Part shown: positions 7,516 through 17,047 of the stretch, in pieces | Layout: each line of letters starts with the position of its first letter | Position numbering within the stretch: the stretch's first letter is position 1 | The notes under the pieces: generated by a model | Told to the model about the DNA's origin: nothing | The model's input: only the letters and a program-made list of their open reading frames with translations | Databases searched by the model: none | Program-made: the position numbers and the translations under genes | Origin: an uncultured Bacteroidales bacterium | GTDB lineage: Bacteria > Bacteroidota > Bacteroidia > Bacteroidales > UBA932 | Direction of reading: 5' to 3' | Assembly: GCA_947367315.1 (NCBI GenBank) | Contig: CANBDX010000009.1 | Coordinates: 1 to 45,044, forward strand | Length of the DNA: 45,044 bases

Positions 7516-8112
7516 ATGATAACGTTTGGATATAAAAACAGATTCAATGGTCCTATAAGGGCCCTGGTGGCTCTTGCCATCGGTATTGTGATGGTGGTAA
7601 GCCGTGCAGATGCAATGGTGCTGGCCGTGCGTATAATAGCAGCCTTCCTGCTGGCTTCAGGACTGGTGTCCATGGCTGTGGCCTATAAGCATAAAAGTGA
7701 GGGGGCCATGCCGCTGATGGGATTCAATGCAGTGGTGGATGTGCTGCTGGCATTGCTGATATTCATCTGGCCTGAGTTCGTGGCCAGCCTTATAATGTAT
7801 CTGATAGGCTTTGTTCTGATAGGCTTCGGAATATTCCAGCTGATAGCTCTGATAAGCGCCAACAGGGTGATGCCGGTGGGCCCGCTCGCGTTTGTGCTGC
7901 CGTCGCTGGTACTGGCTGGAGGAGCCATCCTGATCCTGAATCCTGGATTCATCGGCTCCGCGATAGGCATCGTGGCCGGTGTGGCCCTCATCCTTTACGG
8001 ACTGTCGGAGCTGCTTTCATCGTGGAAGATGAAGAAGGCAATGGATGAATATGACATCCATAACTATCCGGATTCGGACAAAATTGACGACCAGGCAATA
8101 GACGAACAGTAA
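7516..8112 (+). CDS. DUF308 (HdeD-like) membrane protein
   Basis: 198 residues with about six hydrophobic helices in paired hairpins (for example VALAIGIVMVVS, IIAAFLLASGLVSMAVA, LIFIWPEFVASLIMYLIG, LVLAGGAILILNPGFIG). It has a charged cytoplasmic tail ending DKIDDQAIDEQ. This is the DUF308/HdeD family of small inner-membrane proteins. HdeD in E. coli is linked to acid resistance, but no function can be assumed here. It is three bases upstream of dnaG and should be co-transcribed with it. Confidence 0.85.
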   Translation: MITFGYKNRFNGPIRALVALAIGIVMVVSRADAMVLAVRIIAAFLLASGLVSMAVAYKHKSEGAMPLMGFNAVVDVLLALLIFIWPEFVASLIMYLIGFVLIGFGIFQLIALISANRVMPVGPLAFVLPSLVLAGGAILILNPGFIGSAIGIVAGVALILYGLSELLSSWKMKKAMDEYDIHNYPDSDKIDDQAIDEQ

Positions 8113-8115
8113 TCT

Positions 8116-10143
8116 ATGATTCCTCACGAGACGGTAGACAGGATTCTGGACACGGCGCAGATAGCCGATGTCGTGGGTGACTTCGTGACTTTGAAGAAGC
8201 GCGGAGCCAACTACATTGCGTGCTGCCCGTTCCATAACGAGAAGACCCCGTCGTTCTACGTCTCTCCTGCGAAGGGAATCTATAAATGCTTCGGTTGCGG
8301 CAAGTCCGGCACGGCTGTCGGCTTCGTGATGGAACACGAGAGCCTGAGTTATGTGGAGGCCTTGAAATATCTCGCAAGGAAGTATCATATCGAGGTGGTG
8401 GAGAAGGAGGAATCCGCTGAGGAGATTGCGCAGAAGCAGCGCAACGAGAGCCTTCTGCTTGTGTCGGAATATGCGGGTAAGTTTTTCCGCGAAAGTCTCC
8501 AGACGCCTGAGGGGCAGACTATAGGATACCAGTATTTCCGCAGCCGCGGTCTGGAAGACGGGACAATCCGCAAATATGGTCTCGGATGGGCCCCTACGGA
8601 CAGACGGGCATTGGCGGAGGCGGCGAGGACTGCGGGATATAAGGAGGAGTTCCTTACGGAGACTGGACTGTGCATCAAATACGACGACGGCCGTCTGGTG
8701 GACAGATTTTTCGACAGGGTTATATTCCCGATCCATTCCGTGAGCGGAAGAGTCATTGCTTTCGGAGGACGAACTCTCAAGACAGACAAGACGGTGGCGA
8801 AATATGTGAACTCGCCGTCTACGGAAATATACGACAAGAGCCGCTCGCTTTACGGAATTTATTTCGCTAAGAACGAGATGGCACGTCAGGACAAATGTAT
8901 CCTGGTGGAGGGGTATCTGGATGTGCTCTCGATGCATCAGCTCGGAATCACCAATGTGGTGGCATCCAGCGGAACATCTCTCACCGTGGAGCAGATACGT
9001 CTTATCAGGAAGTTCACCAGCAATGTAACCATCATCTACGACGGTGACTCCGCAGGCATCAAGGCCGCCCTCAGGGGTATAGGCCTGGTGCTGAAGGAAG
9101 GCCTGAACGTGAAGGTTGTGCTGCTGCCTGAGGGTCAGGATCCTGATGATTTTGCAAAGAAGCATACACTGGAGGAAGTTCAGGACCATATAGCCCGCAA
9201 CGAGCAGGACTTCATAAGCTTCAAGACCGACCTGCTTTTGGGCGAAGCCGGCACTGACCCTCTCAAGAGGGCTAATCTGATCAACGACGTGGCCGACACC
9301 ATAGCTCTGATTCCGGATGCGGTTGTGCGTGCCGTGTATGTGCGCACATGTGCGGCGAAGTTCGAGATAGACGAGAGCATATTGGCGGACAGGGTCAGCA
9401 GGTCGCGTACGGATATGATCATTGCGGAGAAGGAGCAGAGGGAAAGGGAACAGGACCGGGCTGTGCGTCAGATGGAGCGCGAAAGCATGCCGCAGCCGGG
9501 AGAGGTTCCTCCGCCCCCTGCTGAAGAGGACTATGTAATGCAGCCGGAGACGGCTCCGGCGCTTATCCCGGAGGCTGGAGGCATGGTGATGAATGCTCCG
9601 TATCTGCAGCCGTGCGAGAGGGAGCTTCTCGGGTTTGTTCTCGAGGAAGGATGCACTGAACTGGATTTCGACAGGGATTCAAGATTCTATGTTGAGGGAG
9701 AGAGCATCAATGTCGCTGAATTCATAGACGGAATTCTTGCGGATGACGAGGCGGAATTCGTCAATGAGCCTTACCGTAAGGTCTATGAGGAATATTTCAG
9801 GATGTATGATGAGGGATTGTCGCAGTCTCAGATCCAGAGCAGGCTTCTCAACAGCATGGATGAGACAGTATCGGCTGTGGCGAAGGACCTTCTGATAGAG
9901 AAATATCAGATTACCGTAAAGAATTACGAGCAGTCGCTGACAGCGGTTTCGACACGGCTTGTGCAGTTCATTCCAAAGTCCCTGCTTGCATATCAGTGCC
10001 GTAAGGTGGAGCTGATTCTCAAGGACCTGATGAAGGAGCTGGAGACGGTGACGGATCCTGAGAAGCAGATGGAACTTCTGACGAAGATCGGGGATTACAA
10101 CAAGGCCCGTACTCGCCTTAACAACGAGCTGGGGCGTGTATAA
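8116..10143 (+). CDS. dnaG: DNA primase DnaG
   Basis: 675 residues. DnaG synthesises RNA primers at the replication fork. The CHC2 zinc ribbon is complete (Cys37, His40, Cys58, Cys61). It is followed by the primase core and a TOPRIM domain (about 262-345) with LVEGYLDVLSM and IIYDGDSAGIKAAL carrying the Glu and Asp metal ligands. Residues 430-490 are a Gln/Glu/Pro-rich linker before the C-terminal helicase-interaction region. It starts three bases after the DUF308 stop and ends 27 bases before metG. Confidence 0.97.
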   Translation: MIPHETVDRILDTAQIADVVGDFVTLKKRGANYIACCPFHNEKTPSFYVSPAKGIYKCFGCGKSGTAVGFVMEHESLSYVEALKYLARKYHIEVVEKEESAEEIAQKQRNESLLLVSEYAGKFFRESLQTPEGQTIGYQYFRSRGLEDGTIRKYGLGWAPTDRRALAEAARTAGYKEEFLTETGLCIKYDDGRLVDRFFDRVIFPIHSVSGRVIAFGGRTLKTDKTVAKYVNSPSTEIYDKSRSLYGIYFAKNEMARQDKCILVEGYLDVLSMHQLGITNVVASSGTSLTVEQIRLIRKFTSNVTIIYDGDSAGIKAALRGIGLVLKEGLNVKVVLLPEGQDPDDFAKKHTLEEVQDHIARNEQDFISFKTDLLLGEAGTDPLKRANLINDVADTIALIPDAVVRAVYVRTCAAKFEIDESILADRVSRSRTDMIIAEKEQREREQDRAVRQMERESMPQPGEVPPPPAEEDYVMQPETAPALIPEAGGMVMNAPYLQPCERELLGFVLEEGCTELDFDRDSRFYVEGESINVAEFIDGILADDEAEFVNEPYRKVYEEYFRMYDEGLSQSQIQSRLLNSMDETVSAVAKDLLIEKYQITVKNYEQSLTAVSTRLVQFIPKSLLAYQCRKVELILKDLMKELETVTDPEKQMELLTKIGDYNKARTRLNNELGRV

Positions 10144-10170
10144 AAGGAAATATTAAAATTTAACGATATA

Positions 10171-12378
10171 ATGGAAAAGAAATTCAACAGAACTCTTGTG
10201 ACCTGTGCGCTTCCATATGCGAACGGTCCGGTCCACATCGGTCACCTTGCCGGTGTGTATGTGCCAGCTGACATCTACGTGAGATATCTGAGGATGAGGG
10301 GAGAGGATGTGCTTTATGTCTGCGGCTCGGATGAGCATGGAGTGCCTATCACCATCAAGGCACAGAAGGAGGGATGCACCCCTCAGGATATTGTGGACAG
10401 ATATCACAGGATAATCAAGGACTCATTCACAGGACTTGGAATCAATTTCGACATATATTCGAGGACCTCTTCGAAGACCCATCACAAGAATGCTGCAGAC
10501 TATTTCCGCAGGCTCTATGATGAGGGCAAGTTCATCGAGAAGGTGAGCGAGCAGTACTATGACGAGGAGACAAAGACCTTCCTTGCAGACCGCTATATCA
10601 CAGGCACATGTCCTCGCTGCGGTGCTGAAGGCGCATACGGCGACCAGTGCGAGAAGTGCGGCGCCACCCTCAGCCCGGACGAACTCATCAACCCTAAGTC
10701 AGCGCTCAGCGGCGGCGAGCTTGTGAAGAAGGAGACCAAGCACTGGTACCTTCCTCTCGATCAGTACGAGAAGTGGCTTTCGGAGTGGATTCTCGACGGA
10801 CACAAGGAGTGGAGAAGCAATGTTTACGGCCAGTGCAAGAGCTGGATCGACGGCGGTCTCCAGCCACGTGCGGTGAGCCGTGACCTCAACTGGGGAGTTC
10901 CGGTGCCTGTAGAGGGAGCTGACGGAAAGGTGCTTTATGTGTGGTTCGATGCCCCTATAGGTTACATCTCGAATACTCAGGAGCTCCTTCCTCAGAGCTG
11001 GGAGAAATGGTGGAAGAGCGAGGATACAAAGCTCGTGCATTTCATCGGAAAGGACAACATCGTGTTCCACTGCATCGTTTTCCCTTCAATGCTGAAGGCT
11101 GACGGTAGCTTCATCCTTCCTGATAACGTACCGGCAAACGAGTTCCTCAACCTCGAGGGCGACAAGATATCGACATCACGCGGATGGGCGGTATGGCTTC
11201 ACGAGTATCTCGAGCAGTTCCCTGGACAGGAGGACGTTCTCCGCTATGTGCTTACGGCCAATGCTCCTGAGACCAAGGATAACGATTTCTCATGGAAGGA
11301 CTTCCAGGCGCGCAACAACAGCGAGCTCGTTGCCATCCTCGGTAACTTCGTGAACCGTGCCGTGGTCCTTACACATAAGTATTTCGAGGGTAAGGTTCCG
11401 GCGGACCTCAAGCCTGAGGCTATCGATGCCGAGACTCTCGCGCAGATCCAGCCTTTGCGCGAGGCTATGGAGAAGTATCTCGACGGATACAAGTTCCGTG
11501 AGGCCCTCAAGGAGGCTATGAACATCGCCCGTCTCGGAAACAAATATCTTACAGATACAGAGCCATGGAAGGTGGCAAAGACGGATATGGACAGGACTGC
11601 CTCTATCCTTAACGTTTCGCTCCAGATCTGCGCTTCGCTTGCAATCGCATTCGAGCCCTTCCTTCCGTTCTCGTCCGAGAAGCTCCGCAGCATCCTCAAC
11701 GTAGGCATCGTTGCCGGTAACGACCACCGTGCAGGCGAACCTGTCATTTCGAGCGAAGTCTCTGTCATTCCGAGCGAAGTCGAGGAATCTCCATATGTAA
11801 ACCGCTACACAGCAGGCGAGGGCGCAGCCCTTCATACGGGTGTGTCTTATGACGGCATCTCCCTCTCATGGGACGACCTCGGAAAGACCTCAATCCTTCC
11901 TGCAGGCCATCAGCTGAACCATGCGACCCTCCTTTTCGGCAAGATCGAAGACGAGGTGGTGGATGCTCAGATCGCACGCCTTGAGGCCATCCGCGCAGAG
12001 CGCGAGGCAGCAGCAAAGGCAGCAGAGGCAGCTGTGGTTACACCTCAGAAGGAAGAGTGCACATTCGATGATTTCGGCAAGATGGACATCAGGACAGCTA
12101 CTGTCCTCGAGGCAGAGCGCGTCCCTAAGACCGACAAGCTTCTGAAGCTGACAATTGATACCGGCATCGACAAGAGAGTGATCGTGTCAGGCATCGCCGA
12201 GCAGTATTCTCCGGAGGAGATGGTCGGAAAGCAGATCTGTATCCTTGCCAACCTTGCTCCGCGCAAGATCCGTGGCATAGAGTCCAAGGGTATGATCCTC
12301 ATGGCACGCCAGAATGACGGCAAGATGCGTTTCATCACTCCGGCTGAGACTCTCTGTAACGGTGCTGAAATTGGTTAA
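10171..12378 (+). CDS. metG: Methionyl-tRNA synthetase with C-terminal EMAP domain
   Basis: 735 residues; charges tRNA-Met in the cytoplasm. The HIGH motif (VHIGHLAG, His22-His25) and the KMSKS equivalent KISTS (332-336) are present. A zinc knuckle with paired Cys (CPRCGA...CEKCGA, about 148-165) is also present. The anticodon-binding domain is followed by a connector, then an EMAP/Trbp111 tRNA-binding domain from about 630. The connector contains an unusual stretch at residues 525-541 ([17 protein letters not shown]). It is encoded by two tandem copies of a short dispersed DNA repeat at 11741-11792, inserted without breaking the frame. Confidence 0.97.
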   Translation: MEKKFNRTLVTCALPYANGPVHIGHLAGVYVPADIYVRYLRMRGEDVLYVCGSDEHGVPITIKAQKEGCTPQDIVDRYHRIIKDSFTGLGINFDIYSRTSSKTHHKNAADYFRRLYDEGKFIEKVSEQYYDEETKTFLADRYITGTCPRCGAEGAYGDQCEKCGATLSPDELINPKSALSGGELVKKETKHWYLPLDQYEKWLSEWILDGHKEWRSNVYGQCKSWIDGGLQPRAVSRDLNWGVPVPVEGADGKVLYVWFDAPIGYISNTQELLPQSWEKWWKSEDTKLVHFIGKDNIVFHCIVFPSMLKADGSFILPDNVPANEFLNLEGDKISTSRGWAVWLHEYLEQFPGQEDVLRYVLTANAPETKDNDFSWKDFQARNNSELVAILGNFVNRAVVLTHKYFEGKVPADLKPEAIDAETLAQIQPLREAMEKYLDGYKFREALKEAMNIARLGNKYLTDTEPWKVAKTDMDRTASILNVSLQICASLAIAFEPFLPFSSEKLRSILNVGIVAGNDHRAGEPVISSEVSVIPSEVEESPYVNRYTAGEGAALHTGVSYDGISLSWDDLGKTSILPAGHQLNHATLLFGKIEDEVVDAQIARLEAIRAEREAAAKAAEAAVVTPQKEECTFDDFGKMDIRTATVLEAERVPKTDKLLKLTIDTGIDKRVIVSGIAEQYSPEEMVGKQICILANLAPRKIRGIESKGMILMARQNDGKMRFITPAETLCNGAEIG
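11741..11792 (+). repeat. Short dispersed repeat (GTCATT...CGAAG family), two copies inside metG
   Basis: Bases 11743-11760 read GTCATTTCGAGCGAAGTC. Bases 11763-11792 read GTCATTCCGAGCGAAGTC followed by GAGGAATCTCC. The two copies lie 20 bases apart and share 17 of 18 bases. The same family occurs in murB and upstream of the DUF4783 gene. I recognise the motif as a widespread small interspersed repeat that appears as SEVEESP-like peptides when translated; this recollection was not checked. Confidence 0.75.
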
Positions 12379-12510
12379 TTGTTTGATGGCGATTAATTTG
12401 AGCTTTTACGGGTATCCCAAGAGCAGGAGGCGTAAGAGTTTAAGGTATTGGTATATAAGTAGTTGGCGACTTTATGCAGGTCGGCTTTAACATCTGTAAA
12501 ATCATAGTGA

Positions 12511-13629
12511 ATGATAAAGACGGAGTATTATAAGGATCTTACGAAGATGAACACCTTCGGAATGAAGGTGAAGGCCCGTTGTTTCGTGGAGTATGATTCG
12601 GTGGCTGATCTCGTGGACATAGAGTTCGGAGACCTGGCTCGTCCGGTCCTTCATATCGGTGGCGGCAGCAACCTTCTCTTTACTGACGATTTCAAGGGCA
12701 CCGTACTTCATTCGAAGATCGACTTCATAGAGATACTGGACGAGAGTCATGACCCTCAATTAGTACAGCATTCCGACCGAACCTCTCTCTGTCATTTCGA
12801 CCCGGCGAAGCGGGTGGAGAAACCTGTCTTAGTATCAGTCGGTGCCGGTGTCGTGTTCGATGATTTCTGCGACTGGGCGGCAAAAGAGGGCCTCTGGGGT
12901 GTGGAGAATCTGTCTTATATTCCTGGTGAGGTAGGTGCTTCTGCCGTTCAGAATATCGGAGCATACGGAGTCGAGGTCAAGGATGTGATATGCAGGGTGT
13001 ATTGCTATGACACTGTCGAGGAGGAGTTCGTAAGCTTCGGTGTGGAAGATTGCCGATATGGATATCGTGATTCTATATTCAAGTCTCCTGAGGTCAAGGG
13101 AAGATATGTAGTCACTCATGTAGTCTTCGCTTTATCCCGCATCCCACAGCCGAGGTTGGATTACGGTCATCTGGCTGATGCTGTAAAGGAAGCTCAATCT
13201 GCACGTGCTTCAGAATTGACACCCTCTCTCATCCGCAAGGTCATCATCAGGATCCGCAAGGAGAAACTCCCTGAACCGTCCGTAATGGGCAGCGCCGGCA
13301 GTTTCTTCAAGAATCCTGTCATTGCTCATGAGCACTTCGAGAGAATAGAGTCTGCGGCAAAGGCCGAGCATGGGGCGGACTATAAGGTTCCGCATTATGA
13401 TCTGCCTGACGGTACTGTCAAGGTGCCCGCAGCCTGGATGATAGAACAATGCGGATGGAAAGGCCGCAGAAGCGGTGGTGCGGCAGTATGGGACAAGCAG
13501 CCGCTTGTGATAGTGAATCATACCGGTGAGGCATTCCCGGAGGAGATAATCGGCCTGGAGAAGCGCATAATCGCATCGGTGAAGCAGAAGTTCGGAGTGG
13601 AACTTCATCCGGAAGTGGATCATATTTAA
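12511..13629 (+). CDS. murB: UDP-N-acetylenolpyruvoylglucosamine reductase MurB
   Basis: 372 residues. MurB reduces UDP-GlcNAc-enolpyruvate to UDP-MurNAc, the second committed step of peptidoglycan synthesis. FAD-binding motifs include NTFGMKVKA, GGGSNLLFTDDF and the PGEVGASAVQNIGAYG loop. The catalytic region GSAGSFFKNP carries the Ser proton donor, and AAWMIEQCGWKG is near the C-terminus. It is somewhat longer than usual (about 330-345). The excess lies at about residues 79-105, where a dispersed repeat is read in frame (SLCHFDPAKRVEKP), between two strands of the FAD domain. murA follows after 34 bases. Confidence 0.96.
   Translation: MIKTEYYKDLTKMNTFGMKVKARCFVEYDSVADLVDIEFGDLARPVLHIGGGSNLLFTDDFKGTVLHSKIDFIEILDESHDPQLVQHSDRTSLCHFDPAKRVEKPVLVSVGAGVVFDDFCDWAAKEGLWGVENLSYIPGEVGASAVQNIGAYGVEVKDVICRVYCYDTVEEEFVSFGVEDCRYGYRDSIFKSPEVKGRYVVTHVVFALSRIPQPRLDYGHLADAVKEAQSARASELTPSLIRKVIIRIRKEKLPEPSVMGSAGSFFKNPVIAHEHFERIESAAKAEHGADYKVPHYDLPDGTVKVPAAWMIEQCGWKGRRSGGAAVWDKQPLVIVNHTGEAFPEEIIGLEKRIIASVKQKFGVELHPEVDHI
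12789..12825 (+). repeat. Short dispersed repeat (GTCATT...CGAAG family) inside murB
   Basis: The segment begins CTGTCATTTCGACCCGGCGA and continues AGCGGGTGGAGAAACCT. It shares the TGTCATTTCGA head and the GCGAAG core with the metG copies, then a GGAGAAAC tail resembling their GAGGAATC. It contains the small palindrome CCCG/CGGG. The frame of murB is kept. Confidence 0.65.
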
Positions 13630-13663
13630 GAAGTGGTCATAATTTTTTATAAATTTTAGATAT

Positions 13664-14977
13664 ATGGGTTCATTTGTAGTTGAAGGCGGACATAAGCTCA
13701 GTGGAGTAATCAGGCCTCAGGGAGCAAAGAATGAGGCTCTGGAAGTCATAAGTGCAGTATTGCTGACTGACGAGGAGGTGACAATCTCCAATGTGCCGGA
13801 AATCCTTGATGTCCGTAACCTCATTATCCTCCTTGAGAGCATGGGTGTGAAGGTTACGAGACACGAGAAGGGCGTATATACCTTCAAGGCAGACCGGATT
13901 GATACGGAATATGTGGCAAGCGCCGATTTCGTGGCACGATGTGCAAAGCTGAGAGGCTCCGTGATGGTGGTGGGACCGCTGCTGGCTCGTTTTGGCAGGG
14001 CCTATTTCCCAAAGCCGGGAGGAGACCAGATAGGACGTCGCAGGGTGGATACACATATCCTCGGATTCATGAGTCTGGGTGCCGCACAGGAGTATGACCA
14101 GGAGAGAAAAGCCTTCTATCTGCATGTTCCCGAAGGGGAGAGCCTGACCGGAAAATATATGCTTCTGGATGAGGCTTCGGTGACAGGTACGGCAAATATA
14201 GTGATGGCAGCTGTCCTTGCGAAGGGTGTTACCACTATCTATAATGCAGCCTGCGAACCTTATGTGCAGCAGCTGTGCCGCATGCTCATCAGGATGGGTG
14301 CCAGGATTGAGGGAGTGGGGTCCAATCTCCTGACCATCACAGGTGTACCATGTCTGGGCGGTACGGAACATAGAATCCTTCCCGATATGATCGAGATAGG
14401 CTCGTTCATAGCCCTTGCAGCCATGAACCGCAGCAGCATCACCATCAAGGATGTGGCATATGATGAACTTGGAATGATACCGGAGGCTTTCCGCCGTCTG
14501 GGCGTGAACCTGGAGCGCAGAGGAGATGATATCTTCATTCCTGAGCAGGAAAGCTATGTGATAGATTCCTTCCTGGACGGCTCCATCCTGAATGTAGCCG
14601 ACGCCCCATGGCCTGGTCTCTCTCCAGACCTTCTGAGTGTGATTCTCGTGATGGCGACCCAGTGCAAGGGAAGCGTGCTGATCCATCAGAAGATGTTCGA
14701 AAGCCGTCTGTTCTTTGTGGACAAGCTCATAGACATGGGAGCTCAGATCATCCTTTGCGACCCTCACAGGGCTGTGGTTGTGGGTCATGACCACAAATAC
14801 AGGCTCAGAGCCGGCAGGATGGCTTCGCCTGACATCAGAGCGGGTATTGCGCTGCTTATAGCTGCCATGTCCGCCAACGGCACAAGCGTCATCAGCAACA
14901 TCGACCAGATTGACCGCGGCTACGAAGACATCGACATCCGTCTCAATGCCCTCGGTGCAAGGATCACCAGACAGTAG
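13664..14977 (+). CDS. murA: UDP-N-acetylglucosamine 1-carboxyvinyltransferase MurA
   Basis: 437 residues. MurA transfers enolpyruvate from PEP to UDP-GlcNAc, the first step of peptidoglycan synthesis. RPQGAKNEAL is near residue 17, GPLLARFGRAYFPKPGGDQIG at 104-124, and inverted-barrel repeats continue to the end. The residue that is Cys115 in E. coli and forms the fosfomycin adduct is Asp121 here (PGGDQIG). From work on mycobacterial and chlamydial MurA, the Cys-to-Asp form stays active and resists fosfomycin. It directly follows murB. Confidence 0.97.
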   Translation: MGSFVVEGGHKLSGVIRPQGAKNEALEVISAVLLTDEEVTISNVPEILDVRNLIILLESMGVKVTRHEKGVYTFKADRIDTEYVASADFVARCAKLRGSVMVVGPLLARFGRAYFPKPGGDQIGRRRVDTHILGFMSLGAAQEYDQERKAFYLHVPEGESLTGKYMLLDEASVTGTANIVMAAVLAKGVTTIYNAACEPYVQQLCRMLIRMGARIEGVGSNLLTITGVPCLGGTEHRILPDMIEIGSFIALAAMNRSSITIKDVAYDELGMIPEAFRRLGVNLERRGDDIFIPEQESYVIDSFLDGSILNVADAPWPGLSPDLLSVILVMATQCKGSVLIHQKMFESRLFFVDKLIDMGAQIILCDPHRAVVVGHDHKYRLRAGRMASPDIRAGIALLIAAMSANGTSVISNIDQIDRGYEDIDIRLNALGARITRQ

Positions 14978-14992
14978 AAAGGCACCTTCATG

Positions 14993-15030
14993 CCATCGCT
15001 GCAAGAATATCCGATTATATGTAGCGATGG
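14993..15030. terminator. Hairpin between convergent murA and O-methyltransferase genes
   Basis: The arms 14993-15003 and 15020-15030 form an 11-bp stem with one G-T wobble, between the two stop codons. No strong T-tract follows, so termination activity is only likely by position. Confidence 0.4.
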
Positions 15031-15045
15031 TCTGTGCAGCTATTG

Positions 15046-15783
15046 TCACCGTCCCTTTTTACGGATGACGTTGAGACCGTCGCGGATAGGGAGGATTACG
15101 GATTCGACGCGTGGGTCGGAGCTGACCATGTTGTTGAAACGGGCGATGCCCTGAGTCTGCTTATCCTGAGGCAGCGGGTCCTGGCATACCTTGCCGTCCC
15201 AGAGGACATTGTCGGCAAGAATGAGCCCTCCCGGACGTACCATGTCGAACACGAGGTCGTAGTACTCGCAGTATTCGCGCTTGTTGGCGTCCATATAGAC
15301 TATATCATAGAGCATGTCTGAGCGGACGCCTTCCCTATCTCCCGACCCTTCTTTGAACTCTGCTTCAGACCCATCTCCGAGTCTGGTCTCAGTACCTTCT
15401 TCAAGTCCGGCCTCGCGGCGAAGTCCGGCCAAAGTCTCCTTACAGTCCCCGATATGGAGAGAAATCACATCCGACAGCCCGGCACGTCCGAACCCTTCAA
15501 GGATGAGGTCTTCCAGTTCGTCATTCAGTTCAAGAGTGTCGAGATGCCCTCCTTCGGGAAGCCCTGAAGCCAGACATATTGCCGAGTATCCGGTGAAAGT
15601 GCCCAGTTCCAGCACTCTTCTGGCCCCTGTCATCTGCACCATCATCCTCATCAGCTGGCCTTGTGCCTGTCCTGACAGCATCCTTGCATGGTTGGTCCTG
15701 ATGTGCGTCTGCTTAACGACCCATTCCAGCGCCTCGCTCGGCACCGAAGCATGGTCCTCGATGTATTTGTAGATTTCTTCCAT
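15046..15783 (-). CDS. Class I SAM-dependent O-methyltransferase (COMT/Rv0187 type)
   Basis: 245 residues of the small O-methyltransferase family (PF01596). The SAM-binding motif is VLELGTFTGYSAICLA (about 57-72). The metal and substrate region is YDIVYMDANKREYCEYYD (159-176) followed by GGLILADNVLWDGKV. Substrates in this family are often catechols, but the one here is unknown. Residues about 122-157 are an extra acidic segment rich in Glu and Gly (for example EEGTETRLGDGSEAEFKEG) between two core strands, where relatives have a short turn. It lies 28 bases downstream of the M16 peptidase gene. Confidence 0.9.
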   Translation of the reverse strand: MEEIYKYIEDHASVPSEALEWVVKQTHIRTNHARMLSGQAQGQLMRMMVQMTGARRVLELGTFTGYSAICLASGLPEGGHLDTLELNDELEDLILEGFGRAGLSDVISLHIGDCKETLAGLRREAGLEEGTETRLGDGSEAEFKEGSGDREGVRSDMLYDIVYMDANKREYCEYYDLVFDMVRPGGLILADNVLWDGKVCQDPLPQDKQTQGIARFNNMVSSDPRVESVILPIRDGLNVIRKKGR

Positions 15784-15811
15784 AATTGTAGCTTTAGTGG
15801 TCAGCTGACCA

Positions 15812-17047
15812 TTATATATAGATCAGTTTAGACAAGCGCTCCGGGGCAAATATGGTGCAGGCCATCTCGCGGATGTCTTCGGCTGTGATGCCTTCGACCA
15901 TCTGACGCGTTTCCTTGCTGGTGTTCAGTTTCCCGTAGGCAAGCAGCCCCTTTCCCATGGACAGGCACTGTGTCTCTCCGTTGTCCCCGCTGATTGCCAT
16001 CTGGCCCAGCAGCTGTTTCTTCGCTGCCTTCAGCTTTCTCTCGGAAAGTATTTCTTCCTGCAGTTTGCCGATTTCCTTAAATGTGGCTTTGATGCACTTT
16101 TCAAGATTGTTCTTGTCGCATCCGAGGCTTATCGCAACAATTCCTGTGTCCGAATACTGGGTGTAGCTGCATTCCACTCCATATACCCATCCGTTCTTCT
16201 CTCTGAGGACGGCGTTTAGGATGGAGTTGTTGGAGGGCCCTCCGAGTATGTTGCATAACAGGACGGAGGCGAGCCTTTCGCGATCCTGATAGAGGGACGG
16301 AGCCAGTCCTCCTATGATGCAGTTTGCCTGATGGTTCCTTTTGTTGAGGGTAAGGTCGAACGGCTCTGCCTCAGGCGCGTGCACAGACGCTTCCGGGCCG
16401 GATGCTCCGCATGGATATGAATCTTTGAAATATTTTCCGGACAGTCCCAGCAGATGTTTTTCCATGACTTTCTCGTCGATGTCCGCCACTATGCTGAATG
16501 CCATCCTGGACGGAACGAATTTCTCCTTGACGAATCTCGCAAGTTCCTTATGGGAGATCTTCCGGACCGAAGCTCTGGTGCCGAGGATGTTTCCGCTGAG
16601 GGGATGACCTTTGAAGAGGAGTTCCTCGAACTTGTCGTATATGTCTTCCGATGGGGTGTCCTTATAGGAGCGGATTTCGTCAATCACCACTCCTTTTTCC
16701 GTATTGACCTCGTTTTCCGGGAATGTGGGGCATGTCACCAGCTCGAAAAGCAGGTCGGCAGCCTTCTTCAGGTCTTCCTTCAGGACGGTGGCGTGAAAGA
16801 CTATCTCCTCCTTGGTGGTGAATGCATTCAGCTCGCCACCAAGCCTGTCCAGATAGTTGTTGATGACTGCGGCGCTTCTGCGTGCTGTTCCCTTGAATAT
16901 GGTGTGCTCGACGAAGTGCGCTATGCCGCTGTTATAGCCTTCTTCGTCCCTTGTACCACATTTTATGCTCAATGCGCAATAGGCAACGGATGATCCGCTG
17001 CGCTTCACGGCGTATTGCATGCCGCATTCTGCTCTTCCGCTTATCAT
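15812..17047 (-). CDS. M16 family zinc metallopeptidase
   Basis: 411 residues, the size of a single-chain M16B peptidase (mitochondrial processing peptidase/PqqL-like). The inverted zinc motif HFVEH is at 44-48 and the third ligand Glu124 is in the sequence GVVIDEI, 76 residues after His48. The second M16 domain follows, with a glycine-rich region (LGGPSNNSILN) and a QLLGQMAIS helix. No signal peptide is seen. The start overlaps the stop of the upstream secreted-protein gene by 4 bases, which argues for translational coupling. Confidence 0.93.
   Translation of the reverse strand: MISGRAECGMQYAVKRSGSSVAYCALSIKCGTRDEEGYNSGIAHFVEHTIFKGTARRSAAVINNYLDRLGGELNAFTTKEEIVFHATVLKEDLKKAADLLFELVTCPTFPENEVNTEKGVVIDEIRSYKDTPSEDIYDKFEELLFKGHPLSGNILGTRASVRKISHKELARFVKEKFVPSRMAFSIVADIDEKVMEKHLLGLSGKYFKDSYPCGASGPEASVHAPEAEPFDLTLNKRNHQANCIIGGLAPSLYQDRERLASVLLCNILGGPSNNSILNAVLREKNGWVYGVECSYTQYSDTGIVAISLGCDKNNLEKCIKATFKEIGKLQEEILSERKLKAAKKQLLGQMAISGDNGETQCLSMGKGLLAYGKLNTSKETRQMVEGITAEDIREMACTIFAPERLSKLIYI

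Noticed and set aside
8017..9189. Long minus-strand frame (about 390 codons) opposite dnaG and the end of the DUF308 gene
   Set aside because: Antisense shadow of a clear primase gene. The translation is rich in His/Arg/Ser and shows no domain.
13670..15049. Minus-strand frame of about 459 codons opposite murA
   Set aside because: A complete MurA lies on the plus strand. The antisense product is His/Cys-rich nonsense from codon bias.
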